Assembly: GCA_963728965.1 (NCBI GenBank)
Contig: CAVSMH010000008.1
Coordinates: 806,001 to 870,000, forward strand
DNA from: DASQZT01 sp963728965
Lineage (GTDB): Bacteria > Acidobacteriota > Terriglobia > Bryobacterales > Bryobacteraceae
DNA: 64,000 nt
Reading direction: 5' to 3'
In this document: piece after piece, positions 33,880 to 42,055 of the stretch
Numbering within the stretch: position 1 is the stretch's first letter
How the letters are laid out: each line of letters starts with the position of its first letter
Position numbers and translations under genes: made by a program
Notes under the pieces: model-generated
What the model saw: the letters and a program-made list of their open reading frames with translations, nothing else
Database searches by the model: none
What the model was told of the DNA's origin: nothing

Positions 33880-34365
33880 ATGAACCGCACGCATAACTAC
33901 CGCATGACCAACCGCTGGACCGGCGATCTCGGCACCGGCACTTCCACTTACACGGGCTATCGCCGCGACCACGAGCTGTCCGCTCCGGGTAAGGAGGCGG
34001 CCATACCGGGGTCTTCCGATCCGCTGTTTCGGGGAACGCCCGGCCGCTACAATCCGGAGGAGTTGCTATTAGGCGCGCTGTCCGCCTGCCACATGCTCTG
34101 GGTCTTGCACCTGTGTGCCGACGCCGGCATCGTGGTGACCGGCTATACCGACGAAGTCACCGGCGAGGTGGTGGAACACGCGGACGGTTCCGCCGAATTC
34201 TCCCGCGTGGTGCTCCACCCCCGTATGTCGATTACCGAGGCGAGCCGCGCCTCCGAAGCCCGGGCCATGCACGACCGCGCGCACCAGGTCTGCGCGCTGG
34301 CCCGCTCGATGAACTTCCCGGTGGACCATGAGGTTACCGTTTTGCCGGCTGGCGCATCAGCCTGA
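33880..34365 (+). CDS. OsmC-family peroxidase
   Basis: The 161-residue product keeps both redox cysteines of OsmC/Ohr proteins: Cys70 in LLGALSACHMLW and Cys138 in HQVCALARSMN, with the N-terminal Arg-containing strands. Family members reduce organic hydroperoxides using dithiol lipoyl partners. It ends the run LON-TonB-HAD-OsmC. The spacing to the HAD stop is only two bases and no separate promoter is visible. Confidence 0.92.
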   Translation: MNRTHNYRMTNRWTGDLGTGTSTYTGYRRDHELSAPGKEAAIPGSSDPLFRGTPGRYNPEELLLGALSACHMLWVLHLCADAGIVVTGYTDEVTGEVVEHADGSAEFSRVVLHPRMSITEASRASEARAMHDRAHQVCALARSMNFPVDHEVTVLPAGASA

Positions 34366-34391
34366 ACGCGCCGTCTGTGCGAACCTAAGTG

Positions 34392-36176
34392 ATGAGCGTA
34401 TCGCGACGTGCCTTCCTGGCCGGCCTCGCCGCACCCGCCGTCACCCCCGCGGCGGCGGCAAGGGCGCGGCGCAAGCTGCATGAGATCCCCTACGCGCAGG
34501 TGAAGCTTTTCGGCGGCCCCATGGCTGCGCAGTACCAGCGCGTCCAGGCGCATTTTCTGAAGCTCGATGAAGACCGTCTGCTGAAGGTCTACCGGCAACG
34601 TGCGGGGCTGCCCGCTCCCGGCCGCGATATGGGCGGCTGGTATGACGCCGAGGGCTTCGTGCCCGGGCACCTGCTTGGTCAATTCATCTCCGGCCTCTGC
34701 CGCATCCACGCCGCCACCGGCGATGCCGCCTCGGCCGCCAAAGCGCGCCGCCTCGTGGAAGGCTACGCCTCCGCCTTCGAAAAGGACGGTAACCCGTTCG
34801 CCAGCCCGAAGGCTTCCACTACCTGGCCCTGCTACATCCTCGACAAATATGAGATCGGCCTCGTGGATGCCGCTACGCTGGCGGGCATCGACCGTGCCCG
34901 CGCGCTGTTGCCGCGCGTTGTCGATGCCGCCCTTCGCTACATTCCGGACCACGTGTACGACCGCGGTCCGGACAGCCCCAAACAGGCTCCCTACGACGAG
35001 CCGTACATTCTGCCCGAAAACCTGTTCCGGTCGTACGAGCTGACCGGAGACCGACGTTTCTTCGCAATGGCGAAGCGGTACCTGCTGGATGCCGATTACT
35101 TCCGCCCCCTGGCGGAGGGCCGCAACATTCTACCCGGCAAGCACGGCTACAGTCACGTCATCGCGCTCAGTTCGGGCGCCAAGGCCTACGAGGTGCTGGG
35201 CGATGCGCTGTATCTGCGCGCCATTCAAAACGCCTGGGACATGATCGAGACGACGCAGCAGTATGCCTCCGGAGCCTGGGCTCCCAAGGAAGCGTTTGTG
35301 CGCCCGCACCAGGGCGAGCTGGCCGCGAGCCTCACCTCAACTCACGACCATTTCGAAACCCCGTGCGGCTACTACGCGCACTCCCGGCTGGCGCGCTACC
35401 TGCTGGGCTTCACTGCGGATGCGCGCTACGGCGATGGCCTGGAGCGCATCCTGCTCAATACCATTTTGGGCGCCCTCGATCCCGATGACGATGGCGGCTA
35501 CTTCTACTACTCCGACTATCATGCGGAGGCGAAGAAAGGCTACTATCATCGCAGGTGGCCGTGCTGCGCGGGTACGCTGCTGCAATCGGTGGCGGATTAT
35601 CCCCTCAACCTGTACTTCCAGGAGGCCGGCGGTATCTATATCAACCTGTACGCCGCGTCCGGCGTGCAATGGAAGCAGGGGGGAATGCTGGTAAGCCTGG
35701 AGCAGCGCACCGAATATCCCGAAGCGGAGACGGTAGAGCTGCGGGTAGCGGCGCAACGTCCCGTGGAATTCGCCATGCGCGTGCGGATTCCGGGCTGGCT
35801 CGATCGTCCCGCGCGGATCGAGCTGAACGGACAGCTGCTGGCGGTCCCAGCCAACCCCGGCACCTTCGCGGTGATTCGCCGCCGCTGGCGCACCAACGAT
35901 ACGGTCGCCCTGACTCTGCCTTTTACCTTTCGCACCGTGCCGATCGACGATCGCAACTCCGATCGGGTCGCGGTGATGCGCGGCCCGGTCATGTTGACCG
36001 CGATCGACGCGCCGGGGGGCCTGGCCCTATCCGCCGGCGCACTGGCGCACCTCGAGCCGGTTGCGGGCAAGCCGCTCGAGTTCGACTGGCGAGCCGCTGG
36101 GGGCGCGGTGAGAATGCGCCCGTTCTATCAGGTGCGGCAGGAAATCTACACTACCTATTTCCGTGTAGCGGGGTAG
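34392..36176 (+). CDS. Tat-exported GH127-like glycoside hydrolase (DUF1680)
   Basis: The protein starts MSVSRRAFLAGLAAPAV, a twin-arginine signal. A preceding GTG at 34389 would add one residue. The 594-residue body has the beta-L-arabinofuranosidase family features: GGWYDAEGFVPGHLLGQFIS, a Glu/Cys pair in HFETPCGYYAHSR (about 322-325) and the double cysteine of WPCCAGT (about 391-392). In HypBA1 one of these cysteines is the zinc-bound nucleophile. It probably releases L-arabinofuranose or a similar sugar from plant or microbial glycans in the periplasm. Folding of a metalloenzyme before export suits Tat. Confidence 0.9.
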   Translation: MSVSRRAFLAGLAAPAVTPAAAARARRKLHEIPYAQVKLFGGPMAAQYQRVQAHFLKLDEDRLLKVYRQRAGLPAPGRDMGGWYDAEGFVPGHLLGQFISGLCRIHAATGDAASAAKARRLVEGYASAFEKDGNPFASPKASTTWPCYILDKYEIGLVDAATLAGIDRARALLPRVVDAALRYIPDHVYDRGPDSPKQAPYDEPYILPENLFRSYELTGDRRFFAMAKRYLLDADYFRPLAEGRNILPGKHGYSHVIALSSGAKAYEVLGDALYLRAIQNAWDMIETTQQYASGAWAPKEAFVRPHQGELAASLTSTHDHFETPCGYYAHSRLARYLLGFTADARYGDGLERILLNTILGALDPDDDGGYFYYSDYHAEAKKGYYHRRWPCCAGTLLQSVADYPLNLYFQEAGGIYINLYAASGVQWKQGGMLVSLEQRTEYPEAETVELRVAAQRPVEFAMRVRIPGWLDRPARIELNGQLLAVPANPGTFAVIRRRWRTNDTVALTLPFTFRTVPIDDRNSDRVAVMRGPVMLTAIDAPGGLALSAGALAHLEPVAGKPLEFDWRAAGGAVRMRPFYQVRQEIYTTYFRVAG

Positions 36177-36427
36177 AGGGCGAGAAAAGCGGCACCAGCA
36201 CGCGCCTGGTGGAACAAGGTCTCCGCGGATCGCTCCCTTCCCGGGAAGGACGGTCTGGCTGCGCCGGACCACTGGCTCAAAGCCTCGCTCGATCACGAGG
36301 CGCCCGATTCGTCCACCGTCACCACCGCCGATGCCCGCGTCCGGAGCTGTTGAAATTACATTACTCTTACAAAGCGAAGGACTCCCGGCTGATACGGTAG
36401 AACTATCCACTTCTGCCTGGAGATGCT
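36177..36427. other. Intergenic region with three consecutive hairpins
   Basis: Between the GH127 and desaturase genes no coding sequence is evident. A 14-bp palindrome sits at 36236-36249. A hairpin pairs 36252-36259 with 36263-36270 (8 bp including a U-G pair on the plus strand, 3-nt loop). A further 6-bp stem pairs 36282-36287 with 36296-36301. None has a T-tract, so they are not typical intrinsic terminators but could protect the 3' end of the GH127 mRNA. Confidence 0.4.
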
Positions 36428-37279
36428 GTGAATACTAACGCCGACTTTCTTGACCGCCGTGGGCTGAACTGGACTACTACCGCGGTTTTCGGACTCCTGC
36501 ACGTCGGCGCCGTCGCCGCCTTATTCCTGTTCAGTTGGGAGCGGCTGGCGGTGGCCGTGTTTCTGTATTGGTTCGCGACGGGGCTGGGAATCAGTCTGGG
36601 ATATCACCGGCTGCACACCCATCGTTCCTACCGCGTGCCGCTGGCGCTGGAGTATTTCTTCGCCGTTTGCGGGACGCTGACGCTCGAAGGAGGCCCGATT
36701 TTCTGGGTGGCGGTACACCGCATTCACCATCAGAAATCGGATCAACCGGGCGATCCGCATTCGCCGCGGGATGGGGCATGGTGGTCCCACGTGGGTTGGA
36801 TTCTGTTCGGGGAGGCCAACCACAACAACACGCGCATGACGGCGAAGTACGCGCCCGATCTGGCCAAGCACCGCTTTTACATCTGGCTGAACAACTACCA
36901 CTGGGTGCCGCTCGTGGTATTGGGCGGACTGCTGGCCGCCATCGGCGGGCTGCCCATGGTGCTGTGGGGCCTGTGCCTGCGCGTCGTGGCCGGACTGCAC
37001 GCCACCTGGCTCGTCAACTCCGCTACTCACATGTGGGGCGCGCGACGCTTCGCCACGCGCGACGATTCCCGAAACAACTGGTGGGTGGCGCTGATCACCT
37101 TCGGCGAAGGCTGGCACAACAACCACCACGCCCATCCGACTTCGGCGCGGCACGGGCTGGCATGGTGGGAGTTCGATCCGTCATGGCTGACGCTCAAACT
37201 GCTCCGGCGCCTGGGCATCGCCAAGGCCGTGCAGGTGGCCCGCGTCAACAGCCGGGTGGTGGAGCAGGAAGCCGCGTAA
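36428..37279 (+). CDS. Acyl-CoA/fatty acid delta-9-type desaturase
   Basis: The GTG at 36428 is preceded by a GGAG ribosome-binding site. The 283-residue product has four membrane helices and the three histidine boxes of membrane di-iron desaturases: HRLHTH (60-65), HRIHH (97-101) and HNNHHAHP near the C-terminus. It introduces a double bond into fatty acyl chains, controlling membrane fluidity. No electron-transfer partner or regulator lies next to it. Confidence 0.94.
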   Translation: MNTNADFLDRRGLNWTTTAVFGLLHVGAVAALFLFSWERLAVAVFLYWFATGLGISLGYHRLHTHRSYRVPLALEYFFAVCGTLTLEGGPIFWVAVHRIHHQKSDQPGDPHSPRDGAWWSHVGWILFGEANHNNTRMTAKYAPDLAKHRFYIWLNNYHWVPLVVLGGLLAAIGGLPMVLWGLCLRVVAGLHATWLVNSATHMWGARRFATRDDSRNNWWVALITFGEGWHNNHHAHPTSARHGLAWWEFDPSWLTLKLLRRLGIAKAVQVARVNSRVVEQEAA

Positions 37280-37351
37280 CGCGTCCCGGCCGAACCTGGC
37301 GCGCAATTTCCGCGAATCGCCTCCGGTTGATATCATCTAGCCGGAGGAAGC

Positions 37352-38602
37352 ATGCAACTGAAGCGGCGTGAACTCATGATGGGCGCGATAGCCGCAACAC
37401 TGCGTCCTGCCCTGGCGGCGAAATCGCTGTATCCTGCCAAGCCCCGCACCGGGCCCTCCATGGAGGAACTGGCGCGCGTAGCGGCGCTGCCGGTGTTGAA
37501 GCGCGACCGGCTCGACGCGCCGGTCATCATTCAATCCATCGATCTGCTGCGCGACGGCAAGGAGTATTTCGTTCGCGTACGTTCCAAAGACGGCGCCGAG
37601 GGCGTTTCGGTCTGCAACCCTCCGCGCGCCGACTATCTGGACCGCATCTTTAAGAACCTCGTGGCCCCCCCGTTTCTCAAGAAGGATGCCCGCGACCTGG
37701 AAGCCCTGCTCTGGCAGGCCTACCGCTACGACAGCAACTACAAGCTTTACGGCGTCGCGTTGTGGAGCCCGATGGCGTGGGTGGAAATGGCGATCCTGGA
37801 TATGCTGGGGCGGATCGCCGGCCGGTCGATGGGGCAGTTGTTGGGCGACGTACGGCGCAAGGAAATCGCCGTCTACGTGGCCAGCGGGCGGCGCGACACC
37901 ACTCCCTCCCAGGAGATCGAGTATCTGCAGTCGCTGGTCGAAAAGTCGCGGGCCAAGGCGCTGAAATTCCGGCTCGGCGGACGGATGAACCGCAACGTGG
38001 ATGCCCTGCCGGGCCGGACGGAAACGCTGATTCCCCTGGTACGCAAAACTTTTGGCGACAGCTTTGCGCTGCACGGCGATTCCAACTCGAGCTACGATCC
38101 GGCCCATGCCATCCCGGTGGGGCGCATGCTCGAGGAGTATCAGTATGTGTACTACGAGGAGCCGTGCGAGTTCGACGCGCTGGAGGACAACCAGAAAGTG
38201 CGCGACACGCTCTCCATCCCGGTGGCCCTGGGCGAGCAGGAATTCAGCGAGTGGCGCTTCCGCTGGTCGATCGCCAACCGGGTTTGCGATATCGTGCAGC
38301 CGGACCTGTTCTACTACGGTGGCCTGATCCGCTCGCTGCGTGTGGCGCGCATGGCGGAGTCGGCGAAGATGCCGACCACGGTGCACATCTCGGGCGGGTT
38401 CGGATTCGTGTACATGCTACATTTCGCGAGCATTGTGCCGGATATCGGCAAGTACCAGGAATACAAGCTCGGAATGGAAAAGTACGGCGCATGGTTCGAC
38501 CCGCCGATCACGGTGAACAACGGAATGATGAGCGTACCGTCGGCGCCGGGAGTAGGGATCAAAGACCCCGCGGCGCTATTGAAGAGCGCCAGGCCCGTGT
38601 AG
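37352..38602 (+). CDS. Enolase-superfamily protein (mandelate racemase/muconate lactonizing type) with Tat-like signal
   Basis: The ATG at 37352 follows GGAGGAAG. The 416-residue protein starts MQLKRRELMMGAIAATLRPALA, a probable twin-arginine signal, unusual for this superfamily, which is normally cytosolic. The barrel domain has Lys in LKFRLGG, and metal ligands in HGDSNSS, YYEEPCE and LGEQEF, in the order expected. A His in VHISGGFG may be the second base. It probably racemises or dehydrates a sugar acid or related carboxylate; the substrate cannot be read from sequence. Confidence 0.88.
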   Translation: MQLKRRELMMGAIAATLRPALAAKSLYPAKPRTGPSMEELARVAALPVLKRDRLDAPVIIQSIDLLRDGKEYFVRVRSKDGAEGVSVCNPPRADYLDRIFKNLVAPPFLKKDARDLEALLWQAYRYDSNYKLYGVALWSPMAWVEMAILDMLGRIAGRSMGQLLGDVRRKEIAVYVASGRRDTTPSQEIEYLQSLVEKSRAKALKFRLGGRMNRNVDALPGRTETLIPLVRKTFGDSFALHGDSNSSYDPAHAIPVGRMLEEYQYVYYEEPCEFDALEDNQKVRDTLSIPVALGEQEFSEWRFRWSIANRVCDIVQPDLFYYGGLIRSLRVARMAESAKMPTTVHISGGFGFVYMLHFASIVPDIGKYQEYKLGMEKYGAWFDPPITVNNGMMSVPSAPGVGIKDPAALLKSARPV

Positions 38603-38793
38603 GCAGCCGGCCGAGGTGCAATCCGCGGCAACTGATTCACTCCCAGTACGGCTCGTGATCACCTCACGAACCGAACTGGAAATGTGTGCCCCGAAACGTA
38701 GCGAGCGGGCGTAGACAGAAAGTATGCCGGCCCAAATGCCTGTTCGTTTCGTACTCACCCCTAAAACAAGCTGTGAATCGATCGTGCCACCGC

Positions 38794-39023
38794 CCTGAGG
38801 GATAAAACATCACCTTCAGGCCTGATAAACCCGCTTAAAAGGCAGTAGATGCGTCTCTCCAAGGCTGCCACCCGGCGTGCAGTCTTGGCGCCGGCCACCG
38901 CAAATGGCCCGCACCATCGACGTGCAAGCCCAATATCGGCAAATTGCAGCCGGAGCGCGTTCGGCGGCGCCCGCGAGTCGCGGCCCCAAGGATTCGCGCC
39001 GCTGGCAAGCGGCGTGCAAATCC
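38794..39023 (+). ncRNA. Candidate structured RNA: seven consecutive stem-loops
   Basis: The stems are: 38794-38800 with 38813-38820 (7 bp, one bulge); 38859-38868 with 38879-38888 (10 bp, one G-U, 10-nt loop); 38893-38897 with 38905-38909; 38911-38914 with 38922-38925; 38937-38940 with 38949-38952; 38971-38975 with 38979-38983; and 38990-39003 with 39008-39023 (14 pairs, one G-U, two-base bulge, GGCA loop). In the two longest stems the non-Watson-Crick pair is G-U only if the plus strand is transcribed and A-C on the other strand, which favours a plus-strand RNA. I cannot match it to a named RNA family by eye. Confidence 0.4.
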
Positions 39024-39143
39024 TCGGGCGTGCTCCACGCGACTGTCTTATCTTCTTTGCTTTCTCATGGATCGGGGGACGCCCTCGTGCCGATTCCGCA
39101 CACGGGTGTGACCTTCGGGCATCACCGGCAGGCGGACACGGAT

Positions 39144-39152
39144 TGATATACT
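39144..39152 (+). promoter_or_regulatory. Extended -10 promoter (TG-A-TATACT) for the NHL protein gene
   Basis: TGATATACT is an extended -10 (TGnTATAAT-like) placed 47 bases before the ATG at 39200. No -35 matches well, as is common for extended -10 promoters. Confidence 0.45.
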
Positions 39153-39199
39153 GGGGAGTTAACAGCCGCATTTGTATCGCGTCTCGAAAACTATTGCGC

Positions 39200-42049
39200 A
39201 TGAAGTGCCTCTTCGTTTTGTTTGTGTGCGCGGCCACTCTGTTCGCACAAGCCGCGGGTCCCACGGATGGACAGAATACGAGTTTCGCTACGGGCCAGGC
39301 GGCCCGGGCGCTGATTGGCCAGACGACGTTCACGAGCCAGGATCCGAATTCGAGCGATACCATCGTCGGCGCGGTCAGCGGACTGGCCTACGCCGCGGAC
39401 ACGTTGTTCGTCGCGGACGCGAACCGGGCCGCCGCGACGCCTTCCAATCACCGCGTGCTGCTGTACCAGGGAGTCTCGTCGATGCTGCCGAGCCCTGGCG
39501 CGGAGCTGAGCTACAACTCCAAATGCCCGGTTTGCGTGGGGGTTGCCACCACCGTGCTGGGCCAGCCGGATTTTGCATCCACGACCGAGAACATTGCCGC
39601 CACGCGCAGTTCCCTGCGGCTACCCACGGCGGTCGCATCCGACGGCGTGCGCCTGGTCGTGGCCGATACCAACCATAACCGGGTGCTGATCTGGAACCAC
39701 ATTCCGACGGTGAACAACCAGCCGGCCGACGTGGTGGTCGGACAACCGGATTTCGCGTCGGCGTCGCTGCCCGGGGACACGCCGACGGCCAAGTCGCTGC
39801 GTGGACCCCAGGGCGTGTGGATTCAAAACGGCAAACTGTTTGTGGCCGACACACAGAACAATCGGGTGTTGATTTACAACACGATCCCAACGTCCAACGG
39901 CGTGGCGGCCGACCTGGTCCTGGGAGCGCCCGATTTCACCACGTTTGTCCAGCCCGACCTGACCCAGCAGAACACCAACGCCACGGCGAGCAACCTGCTG
40001 AACCCGGTGGCGGTTACCTCCGATGGCGTCCACCTGTTCGTGACAGACCTGGGGTACAACCGGGTGCTGATCTGGAACACGATTCCCACCACCAACGCCG
40101 CGCCGGCCGATGTGGCCATCGGCCAGCCGAACCTGACGAGCTCGATCGCCAACAACGGCTTTTCGGCGGATGCCAACGGGGTCGAGACGCCGGTGTTGTG
40201 TCCCACCATCATCGGCACGGACACCAACGGAAACAACACCTATTCGTCCGTGTGCAGCGCTACGCTGAACTTCCCGCGTTTCGCGATGGTGGGTGGAGGG
40301 CGGCTGTTTATCGCCGACGGCGGCAACGACCGCGTGCTGGTGTACAACACCCTTCCAACGCAAAGCGGCGCTTCGGCCGATTCGATCATCGGGCAAATTG
40401 GAGGCACGGTGAACCAGGCATCCGACGCCGCCGATTCGTTGCGCAACCCGATGTCGCTGGCGTGGGACGGCACGAATCTGTACGTGAGCGACGCGTTCAA
40501 CCGGCGCATCACGGTGTACTCGGTGGCGCCCACGCTGCTGCCGTACCAGGCGGTGCGCAATTCGGCCGCCATCGATATTTTCGCCAATGGCACGGTGACG
40601 ATCGGCGCCACGAGCATCACGGCGGGCGACATCGTAACAGTGACGATCGGCTACAACGATGGTTCGCAGGCGACGCCGAGTACCTGCACCAGCGCGTCCA
40701 CGGCCACCTCCGCGCCGGGACCGGCGACCTCCGGCACCTGTATCGACTATACGTACACGGTGAAGGCGGCCGACACGCTGGGCGACATCACCAACGGGCT
40801 CGTGGCTGTCATCAGCGGCAGCTTCTCCGGAGCCGGGGACCCGAACGTGTTGTTGACCTCGGACCTGACCACGAACCAGGTGGTGCTGACCTCGCGGGTG
40901 CCCGGAGACGTGGGGGACAACGTCACCCTGTCGGCCACCGCATCCAGCGGAGCGACCGTGACCGCAACGGCTTCCGGCACGAATCTGAAGGGAGGGGGCG
41001 ACGCAGCCAAAGTCGCACCGGGGACGATTGTCTCAATCCTGGCAAGAGAAGGCACGACCCTGACGGACCAGACCGCTTCGGCGGACCCCAACCAGGATCT
41101 GCCCACCAAGCTGGCCGGAGTGCAGGTCTATTTCAACGGCATCCCGTCGCCGATCATGATGGTATCGCCGACGCAGGTCAACGCCCAGATTCCCTGGGAA
41201 CTGAGCGATACGACCAGCATTAACGCCTATGTCCGGTCCGTGCTGAGCGACGGCTCGGTGACCACCAGTTCTCCGGTCGCCGTGTCAATCGTAGGCGCGA
41301 ATCCGGGTGTATATGCGCTGCCGAATACCGAGCCGGTGCTGGGCATGATCTTCCACGGCTCAAGCCGGGCGGTGGGCATTATCGACGTGCAGGGGACGCC
41401 CACAACGGGGGACACGGTTTCAGCCACCGTCGAGGACCGCAGCTACAATTACACGGTCTTGGCCGGCGATACGCTCGAGGCGGTACGGAACGCCCTCACG
41501 CAGTTGATCAACAGCGACCCCAAGGTGAGTGCGGAGCCGGCCGGCGAGTACACCCGCATCGTGTTGAAGGCCAGGGTGGAAGGGCCGGACGGAAACAACA
41601 TTCCGTATGCCGCGAGCGCGTCGTCCGGAGCCACCGAGATCATGACCGCCTTCACGCCGGAGCTGTGCTGCGCCAACGTGGAGGGTGCGCCGGTGACATT
41701 CGAGAACCCGGCCGTTCCGGGCGAATTCATCGTGCTGTATGCTACGGGACTGGGGTTGCCGGTACTGAACTCCGCCGTCAGCGATCTGATTTCGACCGGC
41801 CAGCGCTACCCGGTGAATGGGCCCGTCACGGTACCGCCGCAAGTGAATGCGGTTTCGGCGATTGTGGGCGGGAAGACGGCGGACATCATTTCCGCGACCC
41901 TGTTGCCAGGCGCGGTTGGCGTGTACAAGGTGATTTTGCACCTCAACTCCGATATCCCCACCAACTCGTTTACTACGCTGACCATCGCGCAGGACATCTA
42001 TGTGAGCAAGGTGGTGCGGGTGCCGGTGGTCAATCCGGGCGGTCAGTAG
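39200..42049 (+). CDS. Secreted NHL-repeat protein with Solibacter-type C-terminal domain
   Basis: The ATG at 39200 starts a signal peptide (MKCLFVLFVCAATLFAQA), giving 949 residues; an in-frame extension upstream crosses the structured intergenic region and is unlikely. Residues about 30-460 contain NHL-type propeller repeats (LVVADTNHNRVLIWN and close copies, alternating with VVVGQPDF). A module of about 120 residues (469-594) follows, then a C-terminal domain like TIGR03437 (KVAPGTIVSILA, then PSPIMMVSPTQVNAQIPWEL). A second, shorter copy of the module (about 733-820) is inserted inside that domain. Such proteins are abundant and surface-exposed in Solibacter relatives; their role is unproven, probably binding or adhesion. 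Confidence 0.88.
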   Translation: MKCLFVLFVCAATLFAQAAGPTDGQNTSFATGQAARALIGQTTFTSQDPNSSDTIVGAVSGLAYAADTLFVADANRAAATPSNHRVLLYQGVSSMLPSPGAELSYNSKCPVCVGVATTVLGQPDFASTTENIAATRSSLRLPTAVASDGVRLVVADTNHNRVLIWNHIPTVNNQPADVVVGQPDFASASLPGDTPTAKSLRGPQGVWIQNGKLFVADTQNNRVLIYNTIPTSNGVAADLVLGAPDFTTFVQPDLTQQNTNATASNLLNPVAVTSDGVHLFVTDLGYNRVLIWNTIPTTNAAPADVAIGQPNLTSSIANNGFSADANGVETPVLCPTIIGTDTNGNNTYSSVCSATLNFPRFAMVGGGRLFIADGGNDRVLVYNTLPTQSGASADSIIGQIGGTVNQASDAADSLRNPMSLAWDGTNLYVSDAFNRRITVYSVAPTLLPYQAVRNSAAIDIFANGTVTIGATSITAGDIVTVTIGYNDGSQATPSTCTSASTATSAPGPATSGTCIDYTYTVKAADTLGDITNGLVAVISGSFSGAGDPNVLLTSDLTTNQVVLTSRVPGDVGDNVTLSATASSGATVTATASGTNLKGGGDAAKVAPGTIVSILAREGTTLTDQTASADPNQDLPTKLAGVQVYFNGIPSPIMMVSPTQVNAQIPWELSDTTSINAYVRSVLSDGSVTTSSPVAVSIVGANPGVYALPNTEPVLGMIFHGSSRAVGIIDVQGTPTTGDTVSATVEDRSYNYTVLAGDTLEAVRNALTQLINSDPKVSAEPAGEYTRIVLKARVEGPDGNNIPYAASASSGATEIMTAFTPELCCANVEGAPVTFENPAVPGEFIVLYATGLGLPVLNSAVSDLISTGQRYPVNGPVTVPPQVNAVSAIVGGKTADIISATLLPGAVGVYKVILHLNSDIPTNSFTTLTIAQDIYVSKVVRVPVVNPGGQ

Positions 42050-42055
42050 GCCGCC

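Larger units (their letters stand above)
38603..39199. other. 597-bp intergenic region without a protein gene
   Basis: No reading frame here has a ribosome-binding site, domain or plausible composition. The left part (38603-38790) shows nothing recognisable. The middle contains a dense run of stem-loops (see the ncRNA candidate). The right part holds an extended -10 promoter candidate for the downstream secreted protein. Confidence 0.6.

Noticed and set aside
38761..39363. Minus-strand 200-residue reading frame across the gap before the NHL gene
   Set aside because: Arg/Cys/Pro-rich composition, no ribosome-binding site, and it overlaps the signal-peptide region of the NHL gene; the hairpins explain the region better.
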